From positions 496,001-560,000 of the forward strand of contig NZ_JAPEPC010000001.1 of the NCBI RefSeq assembly GCF_026340465.1: DNA of 64,000 nucleotides, read 5' to 3'. The notes beneath the pieces were generated by a model, which ran no database searches, was not told the origin of the DNA, and saw nothing but the letters and a program-made list of their open reading frames with translations. Positions 27,206 to 36,495 of this stretch are shown piece by piece. This DNA is from Streptomyces sp. NBC_01306 (lineage in GTDB: Bacteria; Actinomycetota; Actinomycetes; Streptomycetales; Streptomycetaceae). Numbering within the stretch: the stretch's first letter is position 1; every line of letters begins with the position of its first letter. The position numbers and the translations under genes are program-made.

Positions 27206-28132
27206 ATGCGCCGTGTTCGGTACGACAGGAACGGCGGGCCGGACGTCCTGTACCTGGAGGACGTTCCCGCCCCCGAACCCGGACCCGGCGAACTCCTGGT
27301 GCGCTCGGAGGCGATCGGCGTGACCCTGCCGACCGTACGGAAAGTGCGCGAGGGCAGTGAACCCGCGCCGCTGGGCGGGGAGATCGCGGGCACGGTCGTC
27401 GCCGTCGGGGCCGGGGTCGGCGGCTTCTCGGCCGGCGACCGGGTGACCGGGCTCTGCTTCGCCGGTTCCTATGCGGACCTCGCCGTCCTGGCAGAGCCGT
27501 TCGCCACCAGGATCCCGGAGCACGCGAGCGCGGTGGACGCCGTGGCCCTGGTGCGCAGCGGGCTGGTGGCGCGGGGCGCGCTGGCTGCCGCCAGGACCCG
27601 CCCCGGCGAATCGGTGCTGGTGACGGCCGCGGCGAGCGGCGTCGGCCATCTGGCGCTCCAGCTCGCCCGGCTGGACGGTGCCGCCCGGGTGGTCGCCGCC
27701 ACCGGCTCGCCGGAGAAGTCGGAATTCCTGCGGGGGCTCGGCGCCGACGCGGTGGTGACCTACGACGCCCCGGACTGGGGCGAGCCGGTGGACGTCGTCG
27801 TGGACGGGGTCGGCGGAGCGCTGCTCACCCCGGCGGTCGCGGCCCTCGCGCCGAACGGACGGCTGGTCGCGTTCAGTTCGGGTGGCGGCACCCTTCAGGC
27901 GTACGACCTGCTGACCGGCGCCAAGTCGGTCATCGGGTTCCAGATGGCGCTCATCGCCAGGAACGAGCCCGAGCTGTACGCGAGGTGGTGCGCCGAACTG
28001 TGGGAGCTGCACCGCACCGGGCAGCTGCGGGCCGCCGTACACGCCGAGGTCCCGCTCGAAGAGGCCGCGCGCGCCCACCGGTTCATCGAATCCCGTGCCA
28101 ATCTCGGCAAGGTGGTGCTGGTCACGTCATAG
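27206..28132 (+). CDS. NAD(P)H:quinone reductase-like zinc-free MDR oxidoreductase
   Basis: The 308-residue medium-chain reductase starts at ATG 27206 behind GGAGG. It has a GroES-like N-terminal half (GGEIAGTVVAVGAGVGGFSAGDRV) and a Rossmann half (VTAAASGVGHLALQLARL), without the zinc-ligand cysteines of alcohol dehydrogenases. It would reduce quinones or enones with NADPH in the cytosol. The divergent MarR gene and the two palindromes suggest substrate-induced expression. Its 3' end overlaps the convergent transporter gene by 11 bases. Confidence 0.88.
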   Translation: MRRVRYDRNGGPDVLYLEDVPAPEPGPGELLVRSEAIGVTLPTVRKVREGSEPAPLGGEIAGTVVAVGAGVGGFSAGDRVTGLCFAGSYADLAVLAEPFATRIPEHASAVDAVALVRSGLVARGALAAARTRPGESVLVTAAASGVGHLALQLARLDGAARVVAATGSPEKSEFLRGLGADAVVTYDAPDWGEPVDVVVDGVGGALLTPAVAALAPNGRLVAFSSGGGTLQAYDLLTGAKSVIGFQMALIARNEPELYARWCAELWELHRTGQLRAAVHAEVPLEEAARAHRFIESRANLGKVVLVTS

Positions 28133-29144
28133 CGGTCTGGGCGGATTCGGTCTGCACGGCCTCTTCGGGCAGCGGGTCGCGCGAGCGGCGCTTGGCGATC
28201 ACCGCGCAGACCATCAGCTGCATCTGGTGGAAGAGCATCAGCGGCAGCACCGCCAGCGAGGCCTGTGCGCCGAACAGCACGCTCGCCATGGGCAGTCCGG
28301 CCGCCAGGCTCTTCTTCGACCCGGCGAACTGGATGGCGATCCGGTCACCACGGGCGAAGCCGAGCCGCTTGGCCCCGTACCAGCTCAGGGCGAGCATGAC
28401 GGCGAGCAGCACCGCCTCGGCCCCGAGCAGCCCCAGCAGCCGGACGAAGCTCACCTGGTGCCAGACACCGCGCACCATGCCCTCGCTGAACGCGGCGTAG
28501 ACGACCAGCAGGATCGAGCCCCGGTCGACATAGCCGAGAACCTTCTTGTGCCGTACGAGGAAGCCGCCCACCCAGCGGCGCAGCAACTGTCCTGCCACGA
28601 AGGGCACCAGCAGTTGCAGCACGATCTTCAGCAGGGAGTCCGCGGAGAAACCGCCCCCGCTGCTGCCCAGGACCAGCGCCGCGAGCACCGGGGTCACCAC
28701 GATGCCGGCGAGCGAGGAGAAGGAGCCGGCGCAGATCGCCGCGGGCACATTGCCGCGGGCGATCGAGGTGAAGGCGATCGACGACTGGATGGTCGACGGC
28801 ACCAGGCAGAGGAAGAGCAGCCCGTTGTAGAGCTGCGGCGTCAGGACGAACGGTACAAGTCCCTTCGCCGCCAGACCGAGCAGCGGGAACGCGACGAAGG
28901 TGCAGGCCAGGACGGTGAGATGGAGCCGCCAGTGCTTCAGCCCCTCGACCGCCTCGGCGGTGGAGAGCCGGGCGCCGTAGAGGAAGAAGAGCAGGGCCAC
29001 CGCTCCGGTCGACGCACCCCCGGCCACATCGGCCGCCGTGCCGCGGGCCGGCAGCAGCGCCGCCACGGCGACCGTGCCGATCAGAGCCAGGATGTACGGA
29101 TCGATCGGCAGCCAGGACGGAAACTGCATCTTGCGGCGGCTCAT
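28122..29144 (-). CDS. Bile acid:sodium symporter-like (SBF) transporter
   Basis: The membrane protein of about 340 residues has around ten helices in the SBF/YfeH pattern: DPYILALIGTVAVAALLP near the start, a crossover region LVPSTIQSSIAFTSIARGN, and FAGSKKSLAAGLPMASVLF in the second half. I use ATG 29144; an upstream ATG at 29204 would add 20 non-conserved residues. The substrate is an organic anion but unspecified. It diverges from a LysR gene that probably controls it. Confidence 0.85.
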   Translation of the reverse strand: MSRRKMQFPSWLPIDPYILALIGTVAVAALLPARGTAADVAGGASTGAVALLFFLYGARLSTAEAVEGLKHWRLHLTVLACTFVAFPLLGLAAKGLVPFVLTPQLYNGLLFLCLVPSTIQSSIAFTSIARGNVPAAICAGSFSSLAGIVVTPVLAALVLGSSGGGFSADSLLKIVLQLLVPFVAGQLLRRWVGGFLVRHKKVLGYVDRGSILLVVYAAFSEGMVRGVWHQVSFVRLLGLLGAEAVLLAVMLALSWYGAKRLGFARGDRIAIQFAGSKKSLAAGLPMASVLFGAQASLAVLPLMLFHQMQLMVCAVIAKRRSRDPLPEEAVQTESAQTAMT

Positions 29145-29236
29145 GTTCTCCACTTGCTCTCGGGGTGCGGAACGTGCCCTCTCCATCGTCCACGCGATAT
29201 CCATGATCGGGAATCCTGCATACCACTCTGACTGAC

Positions 29237-29251
29237 ATCACGATGCGCGAT
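29237..29251. promoter_or_regulatory. Candidate LysR box (ATC-N9-GAT)
   Basis: ATCACGATGCGCGAT fits the T-N11-A dyad recognised by LysR-type regulators and lies in the short region between the divergent transporter and LysR genes. Weak on its own; position supports it. Confidence 0.35.
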
Positions 29252-29263
29252 AACCTATGGATC

Positions 29264-30130
29264 ATGTACGACCCCGCGCAGCTGCGTACCTTCCTCACCG
29301 TGTCGCAGACCCTGAGCTTCACCCAGGCGGCCCACCGCCTGGGGCTGCGCCAGTCGACGGTGAGCCAGCATGTCCGCCGGCTTGAGGACGCGACGGGCCG
29401 GATGCTCTTCACCCGGGACACCCACAGCGTGGAGCTGACCGAGGACGGCGAGGCGATGCTCGGCTTCGCCCGGACGATCCTCCAGGGGCACGAGCGGGCG
29501 GCGGCGTTCTTCGCGGGCACCCGGCCGCGCGGCAGGCTGCGGTTCGGCGCGTCGGAGGACTTCGTACTGACGCGGCTGCCGGAGATCCTGGAGTCGTTCC
29601 GCACCGAGCACCCCGAGGTGGATCTGGAGCTCACCGTCGGCCTCTCCGGCATCCTGCACGAGCAGCTGGCGGCGGGCGCGCTCGATCTGGTGCTCGCCAA
29701 GCGGCGCAACGGGCACAGCCACGGCGAGCTGGTCTGGCGCTCCGCCCTCACCTGGATCGGCGCCCCCCGGCTGCGCATCGACCCCGATCGCCCGCTCCCG
29801 CTGATCCTCTTCCCGCCGCCCGGCATCACCCGCGCCCGTGCGCTGGAGGTGCTGGAGGAGGACGGCCGCGCCTGGCGCATCGCCTGTACGAGCACCAGCC
29901 TCAGCGGACTGATCGCGGCGGCCCGCGCGGGCCTCGGCATCATGGCGCACACCCGCGGCCTGATCCCGCCCGGCCTCACCCAGGTCCCGGCCAGGGCCGG
30001 GCTGCCCGACCTCGGGGACGTGGACTTCGTCCTGCTGCACGGCCGTGCGGGCGGAAGCGCCCAGGAGGCAGCCGACGCACTGGCGTCGGCGATCCTGGCG
30101 GGCGCCGACCGGCTGCACCACCAGGCCTAG
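29264..30130 (+). CDS. LysR-family transcriptional regulator
   Basis: The 288-residue protein has the N-terminal helix-turn-helix typical of LysR (LRTFLTVSQTLSFTQAAHRL, STVSQHVRRLEDATGR) and a periplasmic-binding-like effector domain (RLRFGASEDFVLTRLPEIL). The start at 29264 is the family position (MYDPAQLRTF). It is divergent from the SBF transporter, the usual arrangement for a LysR protein and its target. The effector is unknown. Confidence 0.92.
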   Translation: MYDPAQLRTFLTVSQTLSFTQAAHRLGLRQSTVSQHVRRLEDATGRMLFTRDTHSVELTEDGEAMLGFARTILQGHERAAAFFAGTRPRGRLRFGASEDFVLTRLPEILESFRTEHPEVDLELTVGLSGILHEQLAAGALDLVLAKRRNGHSHGELVWRSALTWIGAPRLRIDPDRPLPLILFPPPGITRARALEVLEEDGRAWRIACTSTSLSGLIAAARAGLGIMAHTRGLIPPGLTQVPARAGLPDLGDVDFVLLHGRAGGSAQEAADALASAILAGADRLHHQA

Positions 30131-30171
30131 CCGGAGCGCTCCGGGGCCTGGCCTGATCCGGACGAAAGCCC

Positions 30172-31176
30172 CTAGGAGACCGTGCGGCCGGTGAGCCGCT
30201 CCTCGTACGTGAGCTGCTTGACCCGGCGCAGCATCGGTGTGCACTCCACGTGCTGGACCCCTTCCAGCCGGCCGAGGCGTGCGCTCACATACGCGTACAG
30301 CTCGGGGGTGTCGCGGCACACCACCACCGCGAACAGATTGCACGGCCCCGAGACGGCGCTCGCGGTGGCCGCTTCCCGGTGGGTCGCCAGCGCCCGCCCG
30401 ACGGAGTCCAGGGCCGAAGGGGCCGCGGTGATCCACAGCAGGGCCGCGATCCCGTACCCGAACTGCTCGGAGTCGAACTGCACATCGACGAAGAGCGTGC
30501 CGGAGCCCAGCAGCTGGTCGAGCCTGCGGCGCACCGCCGACTCCGAACGGCCGGTCGCCTTCCGGAGTTCGGCGAAGGTGGCGCGGCCGTCGCGTTCGAG
30601 CGCGGCGACCAGCGGTTCGTCGTCCGCGGTGATGCCGGAGTCCGTGGCGGCGGCGCCATCCGTCCGCCCGGTCCCGGACGGACGGAGCGCCGCCACCTGT
30701 GCGTCGGTCAGGGCGCGGCTCTTGCCGAGCCAGCCGGCGGGGCCGCCGTAGAAGCGGTGCAGCAGCTGGTGGGCCCTGATCTCGGTGATGCTCGGGGTGC
30801 GCGGCAACTTGCCGAGCAGCAGCTCCTCGTGTTCGCCGCGGGTGCGCGCGCTGGTCTGGCCGACGACTTCCGTACCGCCCGACGTGAGTCCGATCCAGGC
30901 GGTGTCGGGGCGGCGGGCGAGCGCCCTGGCGATCGAGTCGGCGGCGTCGGGCGCACAGCGCAGCCGGAGCATCCAGGTGTCCTGGCCGAGGCTCGCCGCG
31001 TCACGGACCCCGACCACCCGCAGACCGCCTTCGGTGTGCAGCCGCCGGTACCGGCGGGCGACCGTCTGGTCGGAGACACAGAGCACGCCCGCGAGTCGGC
31101 TGAAAGAGACACGTGCGTTGACTTCGAGCCCGTGCAGCAGCTGGAGGTCGAGCTCGTCGAAGTCATGCGATTCCAC
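30172..31176 (-). CDS. Lrp/AsnC-family regulator with duplicated modules
   Basis: The 334-residue protein is about twice the usual length and contains two Lrp-like halves. Each has an AsnC-type helix-turn-helix (ELDLQLLHGLEVNARVSFS near the start; VAALERDGRATFAELRKATG near residue 195) and a RAM-like sensor region. Such tandem forms are common in actinomycetes. It diverges from an MFS exporter gene starting at 31318, which is its likely target. The ligand is unknown. Confidence 0.88.
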   Translation of the reverse strand: MESHDFDELDLQLLHGLEVNARVSFSRLAGVLCVSDQTVARRYRRLHTEGGLRVVGVRDAASLGQDTWMLRLRCAPDAADSIARALARRPDTAWIGLTSGGTEVVGQTSARTRGEHEELLLGKLPRTPSITEIRAHQLLHRFYGGPAGWLGKSRALTDAQVAALRPSGTGRTDGAAATDSGITADDEPLVAALERDGRATFAELRKATGRSESAVRRRLDQLLGSGTLFVDVQFDSEQFGYGIAALLWITAAPSALDSVGRALATHREAATASAVSGPCNLFAVVVCRDTPELYAYVSARLGRLEGVQHVECTPMLRRVKQLTYEERLTGRTVS

Positions 31177-31317
31177 CCGGATCTCGCCTCCTGATGTCGG
31201 GTTCCGGCGAATATCCGGCTGTGGTTAACGGATCCCGCCGTACTTCACCGATCGTACGGGTGACCGGAAACAGTACGGACCACCGGTCGTGGAACACGGC
31301 ACACCGGGAGAGAACGA

Positions 31318-32820
31318 ATGCGTAAGTGGGGGCCGCTCATAGCGGTCTGTCTGGGCACCTTCATGCTGCTGCTCGACGTGACGATCGTGATCGTGGCACT
31401 GCCCGACATGGCGGGTTCGCTGCATGCGTCGCTCTCGGATCTCCAGTGGGTGATCGACATCTATGCGCTCGCGCTCGCCGCGCTGCTGCTCGGCGCGGGG
31501 GCGGCGGCCGATGTCACGGGGCGGCGCAGGCTGTACGCGGCGGGCACCGCGCTGTTCGCGCTGGCCTCACTGGCCTGCGGCCTCTCGACGAGTCCGGCGA
31601 TGCTCATCGCGATGCGCGGGCTGCAAGGGGTGGGCGGCGCTGCCATGTTCGCGACGACCCTCTCACTGCTCGGCGCCGCCTACCAGGGGCGGGACCGCGG
31701 CGTCGCGCTCGGGGTGTGGGGCGCGGTGAGCGGCGCCGCCGCGGCCATCGGCCCGGTGCTCGGCGGGGTGCTGACGCAGTCGCTGGACTGGCGGTGGATC
31801 TTCTTCGTCAATCTGCCGGTGAGCGCGGCGGCCATCTGGATCACGCTGCGTACGGTCACCGAGTCGCAGCGGCAGACCGACCGCAAGGTCGACTGGGCCG
31901 GTACCGCGGCCTTCGCGGTGTTCGCCGGGGCCCTGACGTTCGCCGTGGTGCGCGCGGACACCGTGGGCTGGACCTCCGGACGTACCGGGGCCGCCGTGGC
32001 CGTCGCCGTGGTGGCGCTGGCCGCGTTCGTGGTCGTCGAACGGCGTGCCGCCCATCCGCTGCTCGACCTGGGGCTGCTGCGCCGGCCGTCGTTCGCCGTG
32101 GTGATGGTGGGCGCGCTGGCCTTCAACGCTGCCGCCTTCGGCGTGCTGCCCTACACCTCGATCTGGCTCCAGACGCTGCTCGGGATGAGCCCGGTACGGG
32201 CGGGGCTCGCCGTACTGCCGCTGGCCGTAGCCTCGTTCGTGGTGGCGGCGCTCGGTGGCCGGCTGCTGCACGGCAGGTCGCCCCGGCTGGTGATCGGCGG
32301 TGGTCTTGTCCTCATCGGGGCAGGGGCGCTGGCCCAGGCCACGCTGGACGCGGGGTCGGACTGGACCGGTCTGTCGGCCGGACTCGTGCTGGCCGGGATC
32401 GGGGTCGGCCTGGTGTCGCCGGCGCTCGCGGGCGCGGCGCTCGCCTCCGTACCGCCGCGCAACGCGGGTATGGCGGGCGGCGCGGTCAACACCTTCCGCC
32501 AACTCGGGTTCGCGCTGGGCGTCGCGGTGTTCGGCACCGTGCTCACCTCGCGGATGGAGGGGGCCCTGCCCGGCCCCTCCGCGCAGGCGCACACCGCCGC
32601 CCATGTCCTGGCGGGCGGCGGAGCGTCCGCGCTGCGCTCCCGGATCCCGGATGCGACGCTGCACAGCGCCTTCGCGTCGGGGCTCAACGGCGCCGCGCTC
32701 ATCGCGGGCATCCTGGGCCTGGTGGCCGGGATCGCCGTACTGGCCTTCCTGCGGCCCGCGCCGGCCGCGCCCGCGCCGGTGGTGCGCACCGAGGAGCTGG
32801 AGGTCGCCGCGGCCCGGTGA
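31318..32820 (+). CDS. MFS drug exporter, DHA2 (14-helix) family
   Basis: The 500-residue membrane protein has about fourteen hydrophobic segments. DHA2 signatures: LDVTIVIVALPDMAGSL in helix 1, LGAGAAADVTGRRRLYAAG in loop 2-3, and GPVLGGVLTQSLDWRWIFF in helix 5 (motif C plus the WRWIF end). It should export hydrophobic compounds using the proton gradient. An Lrp-type regulator is encoded divergently, and a 23-bp terminator hairpin follows. Confidence 0.9.
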   Translation: MRKWGPLIAVCLGTFMLLLDVTIVIVALPDMAGSLHASLSDLQWVIDIYALALAALLLGAGAAADVTGRRRLYAAGTALFALASLACGLSTSPAMLIAMRGLQGVGGAAMFATTLSLLGAAYQGRDRGVALGVWGAVSGAAAAIGPVLGGVLTQSLDWRWIFFVNLPVSAAAIWITLRTVTESQRQTDRKVDWAGTAAFAVFAGALTFAVVRADTVGWTSGRTGAAVAVAVVALAAFVVVERRAAHPLLDLGLLRRPSFAVVMVGALAFNAAAFGVLPYTSIWLQTLLGMSPVRAGLAVLPLAVASFVVAALGGRLLHGRSPRLVIGGGLVLIGAGALAQATLDAGSDWTGLSAGLVLAGIGVGLVSPALAGAALASVPPRNAGMAGGAVNTFRQLGFALGVAVFGTVLTSRMEGALPGPSAQAHTAAHVLAGGGASALRSRIPDATLHSAFASGLNGAALIAGILGLVAGIAVLAFLRPAPAAPAPVVRTEELEVAAAR

Positions 32821-32848
32821 CCCTGGCCCGTCCCGGGACAGCGCACGG

Positions 32849-32895
32849 CAACGCGGAGGGTGCCCGAACGAGTCGTTCGGGCACCCTCCGCGTTG
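32849..32895 (+). terminator. Strong hairpin terminator after the MFS gene
   Basis: CAACGCGGAGGGTGCCCGAA... and its complement form a 23-bp stem around a one-base centre, 28 bases after the stop codon. Confidence 0.85.
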
Positions 32896-33278
32896 TCCCC
32901 GGCTTCTGCATTTTCCGGCCACCTCGTGACCGTCCGTGACCACAGGTGACACCCCCGCGGTCACAGCGGGATCACAGCGACGTCACGGGACGCTGCCGCC
33001 GACGGAACGTGCGGCCCACATGACCTCCGCAGGTCACAGGGGTTGAGCGGCCTCCGTGCCTTCTCCGTACAGATTCGGTGGAGATTCCACCTCGCGGAAC
33101 TTACCGTTCGGTCAGGAGGGTGCCCAACGCTTCGCCATCTGGGTACATTTCACCTGCTGGGCCCCTCCAGAGCCTCGCGATATCCCCACATTCCGGTCAC
33201 CGGACCCCTCTCCCGCCGGAACTCGCGTTGGGGTAGCGTCACGGCGCTGTGCGGAGCGTCACATAGGAGCAGGTCATT
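32896..33278 (+). promoter_or_regulatory. 383-base leader of the acyl-CoA synthetase gene with GTCAC cluster and ACCG-TT-CGGT dyad
   Basis: No gene is seen here. GTGAC/GTCAC pentamers occur at 32926, 32936, 32946, 32960, 32982 and about 33033, in both orientations. A palindrome ACCGTTCGGT lies at 33103-33112, the kind of short dyad bound by TetR-type repressors. The region probably contains the promoter of the acyl-CoA synthetase gene; which element matters cannot be told. Confidence 0.4.
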
Positions 33279-35099
33279 TTGCGCGAGTTCACTGTCCCAC
33301 CCATAGTGACGGCGCCCCAGGTCGGCGGACTGGCGGACGTCGTGTTCGAGCACGCCGAAGACGATCCCCACCGGTCTGCCCTCGGCCGGAAGGAGGACGG
33401 GCGCTGGTACGACATGTCGTCCGGCGAGTTCCGCGACCAGGTGCTCGCGCTCGCCAAAGGGCTGCTCGCCGACGGAGTGCGCTTCGGCGACCGTGTCGCG
33501 ATCATGTGCCGGACCCGCTACGAGTGGACGCTCTTCGACTTCGCCCTCTGGGCCGTGGGCGCCCAGCCGGTGCCCGTGTACCCGACGTCGTCCGCCGAGC
33601 AGGTCTTCTGGATGCTGTACGACTCCGAGGTCAGCGCCTGCATGGTCGAGCACGAGGACCACGCCATGACCATCGGCTCGGTGATCGACCGGCTGCCCAA
33701 TCTGCGCAGACTCTGGCAGCTGGACGCGGGCGCGCTGGAGGAACTGCTGGCTGCGGGCGTCGGCATCGACGACGAGGTGGTGCACCGCCACCGGCGGGCC
33801 GTGACCCCGGAGTCCGTCGCCACGGTCATCTACACCTCCGGCACCACGGGCCGCCCCAAGGGCTGCGTGATCACCCACGCCAATCTGATGTACGAGGCGG
33901 ACACCATGGTCGCCCGCTGGGAGCCGGTGTTCCGCTCCAAGCGCGGCGAGACCTCGTCCACCCTGCTCTTCCTGCCGCTCGCCCATGTCTTCGGCAGGAT
34001 GGTCGAGGTCGCCGCCATCCGCGGCCGGGTCAAGCTGGGCCACCAGCCCGAGCTGGCGGCCCGTGCGCTGCTGCCCGATCTCGCCGCCTTCCGGCCGACG
34101 TTCATCCTCGCCGTGCCCTACATCTTCGAGAAGGTCTTCAACGCCGCACGCCGCAAGGCCGAGACCGAGGGGAAGGCGGGGCCCTTCGACAAAGCCGTCG
34201 AGGTGGCGGTGCGCTATGCGGAGGCCCTGGAGCACAAGGCGTTCGGGCTGGGCCCTGGCCCCTCGGCGAGCCTGCGGATGCAGCACCAGTTCTTCGAGAA
34301 GGTCGTCTACGCGAAGGTGCGCGCGGCGATGGGCGGCCGGGTGCGGCACGCGATGTCCGGCGGCTCGGGGATGGACCGGCGGCTGGGTCTGTTCTACGAG
34401 GGCGCCGGTGTCTCGATCTACGAGGGGTACGGGCTCACCGAGTCGACGGCGGCGGCCACCGCCAACCCGCCCGAGCGCACCCGCTACGGCACGGTCGGCC
34501 AGCCGATCCCCGGCAACACCGTGTACATCGCCGACGACGGCGAGGTGTGGGTGCGCGGCCTGAACGTGTTCGGCGGGTACCTCAACTCCCCCAAGGCGAC
34601 CGACGACGTACTCCACGAAGGCTGGCTCTCCACCGGCGACCTGGGCTCGCTGGACGACGACGGTTATCTCACGATCACCGGCCGCAAGAAGGAGATCCTG
34701 GTGACCTCCGGCGGCAAGAGCGTGTCGCCGGCCGGGCTGGAGGAGCGGGTACGGGGCCATCCCCTGGTCGGACAGTGCCTGGTCGTGGGCAACGACCGGC
34801 CGTACATCGCGGCGCTGGTCACGCTCGACCAGGAGGCGGTCGCCCACTGGCTCTCCCTCCACGGCAAACCGCAGATGTCCCCGGCCGCCCTGGTGCGTGA
34901 TCCGGAGCTGGAGACCGAGGTCCGGCGGTCGGTGGTGGCGGCGAACACCCTGGTGTCGCAGGCCGAGTCGATCAGGACGTTCCGGATCCTCGCTCATCAG
35001 TTCTCCGAGGAGCACGGTCTGCTCACCCCGTCGCTGAAACTCAAGCGCAAGGCGATCGAGACGGCGTACAGCGAAGAGGTCGAGGCGCTCTACCGCTGA
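33279..35099 (+). CDS. Long-chain fatty-acid-CoA ligase (AMP-forming)
   Basis: The 606-residue enzyme is an ANL-superfamily ligase that activates fatty acids to acyl-CoA. It has the P-loop VIYTSGTTGRPKGCV, the A5 motif YEGYGLTEST, and the C-terminal GWLSTGDLGSLDDDGYL ... GRKKEILVTSGGKSVSP. The start is a TTG eight bases after GGAG, giving the usual MREFTVPP N-terminus. It resembles the FadD15 type involved in bulk fatty-acid use. It is monocistronic and converges on the chitinase gene. Confidence 0.92.
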   Translation: MREFTVPPIVTAPQVGGLADVVFEHAEDDPHRSALGRKEDGRWYDMSSGEFRDQVLALAKGLLADGVRFGDRVAIMCRTRYEWTLFDFALWAVGAQPVPVYPTSSAEQVFWMLYDSEVSACMVEHEDHAMTIGSVIDRLPNLRRLWQLDAGALEELLAAGVGIDDEVVHRHRRAVTPESVATVIYTSGTTGRPKGCVITHANLMYEADTMVARWEPVFRSKRGETSSTLLFLPLAHVFGRMVEVAAIRGRVKLGHQPELAARALLPDLAAFRPTFILAVPYIFEKVFNAARRKAETEGKAGPFDKAVEVAVRYAEALEHKAFGLGPGPSASLRMQHQFFEKVVYAKVRAAMGGRVRHAMSGGSGMDRRLGLFYEGAGVSIYEGYGLTESTAAATANPPERTRYGTVGQPIPGNTVYIADDGEVWVRGLNVFGGYLNSPKATDDVLHEGWLSTGDLGSLDDDGYLTITGRKKEILVTSGGKSVSPAGLEERVRGHPLVGQCLVVGNDRPYIAALVTLDQEAVAHWLSLHGKPQMSPAALVRDPELETEVRRSVVAANTLVSQAESIRTFRILAHQFSEEHGLLTPSLKLKRKAIETAYSEEVEALYR

Positions 35100-35209
35100 A
35101 GACCGGACAGGACGCGCGCCGTCAGGAGGGGTACGGCGGGGCGGCGGACAGCAGGGGCCTGCCCCCGCCGCCGGCCGCCCCGACCCGCCCCCACCCCCGT
35201 CCCCCGCTC

Positions 35210-36202
35210 TCAGCCCGTGTACTTGACGGCGATCTTGGTGAAGGCGTACGGCGACTGGGTGATCCCGCTGCACGCGTCCGTGTCGCTCCCGGACCCGCAC
35301 TGGCGGTCCCGGTTGACCGCCCAGAAGGCGAACCGCGCGATGTGGTGCTGCTGTGCGTAGCCGAGGATCGTGTTGAAGTCCCCGGTGGTGACGGTCTCGT
35401 CGGTGTCGTCCGTCTTCCCGTTCATCGACGAGACACCGATGTGCCGGTACGCGGTGGCGTCGTCGTAGCCGTACGCGCTCTTGACCGCCGCCTTGAGACC
35501 GTCCATGGCCCCGACCGTCGCCTGGCCCATCGAGCCGCTGTGGCCGCCGAAGTCGAACGGCATGATCACCCAGGCGTCGTTGGCCAGTCCGGCCGCCGCG
35601 CCCTTCTTGATGAGGTCCTTGCCGGTGGCGTCGGGACCGTTCGGGGTGGTGCCCATCGTCACGTACGTCACGATGCCGGCGTTCTTCGACTTGACGATCT
35701 TCAGCGCGTCGACGACGCGCCGGCGGACCGTGCTGTTCGTGAACTCGGTGTCCTCGATGTCGATGTCGAGCGCCTTGAGGCCGTAGGCGTCGATCACCTT
35801 CTGGTAGGCACCCGCCAGGGCCGACGCACTGGAGCACTTCTCGCCGAGCTTGTTGCCGCTCCAGCCGCCGACCGAGACGACGACATCGCCACCCTTCGCC
35901 CGGATCGCCTTGATGGCGGCCTCGTCGGAGCCGCCCTTCAGCGCCCGGTCACCGTCCCACTTCGGGTTGCAGCCGCCGTCGGAGAGGACGAAGGCGAGGG
36001 TGAACCACTTCACGCCGGTCGCCGCCATCACATCCGCCGGCTTCTGCGGGCTGCCCCAGCCGAGGTATTCGTACGGGGCAGCCGCCATGGCGCCGGGGGC
36101 TGCCGCCGGGGCGGTGGACCGCGCGGCGCTGGCCGCAGGGGCAAGCGCGACGAGGGAGACCAGGCCGAGGGCCGCTGCGGGTACCGCCGTGACTCTGCGC
36201 AT
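35210..36202 (-). CDS. Secreted GH18 chitinase
   Basis: The 330-residue protein has a Sec signal peptide (MRRVTAVPAAALGLVSLVAL, cleavage near ASA) and a TIM-barrel GH18 domain. The substrate strand VVVSVGGWSG and the catalytic DxDxE box are present (ALDIDIED, acid/base Glu150). No chitin-binding module is attached, so it is a single-domain enzyme acting on chitin outside the cell. A perfect AGGAAA-C-TTTCCT palindrome 29 bases before the start probably controls it. Confidence 0.9.
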   Translation of the reverse strand: MRRVTAVPAAALGLVSLVALAPAASAARSTAPAAAPGAMAAAPYEYLGWGSPQKPADVMAATGVKWFTLAFVLSDGGCNPKWDGDRALKGGSDEAAIKAIRAKGGDVVVSVGGWSGNKLGEKCSSASALAGAYQKVIDAYGLKALDIDIEDTEFTNSTVRRRVVDALKIVKSKNAGIVTYVTMGTTPNGPDATGKDLIKKGAAAGLANDAWVIMPFDFGGHSGSMGQATVGAMDGLKAAVKSAYGYDDATAYRHIGVSSMNGKTDDTDETVTTGDFNTILGYAQQHHIARFAFWAVNRDRQCGSGSDTDACSGITQSPYAFTKIAVKYTG

Positions 36203-36230
36203 GTGGGGGTGGTCCTCTCGGAACAGTGTT

Positions 36231-36243
36231 AGGAAACTTTCCT
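36231..36243. promoter_or_regulatory. AGGAAACTTTCCT palindrome before the chitinase gene
   Basis: A 13-base perfect dyad within GTTAGGAAACTTTCCTGAC, directly upstream of the chitinase start. Similar dyads are known before secreted glycoside hydrolases of Streptomyces; the regulator here is not identified. Confidence 0.6.
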
Positions 36244-36495
36244 GACCGACACCGCATATCAGCGGGCGGGACACTGGTTGTCAAGGGGACGCACAGGATC
36301 AACTCGAACTGCCCGCAAGGGAGTTCGAGCCATCGGGGCAGTCCGGACGGGAGCCCCCTGGGGGCGTGAGCACCCTCGGGACGGGAGATTTCCCCGGGAC
36401 GGGGGCGGGAATGGGCCGCGGCGTGTGATCGTTGACCATTGGCGTATCAACCGATGACGTATTCGCCATCACGCACCAAGAGGAGTCAACCGCTC

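Noticed and set aside
35137..35182. GC-rich stem-loop between the convergent acyl-CoA synthetase and chitinase genes
   Set aside because: Only a nine-base stem with a large loop; too weak to call a terminator with confidence.
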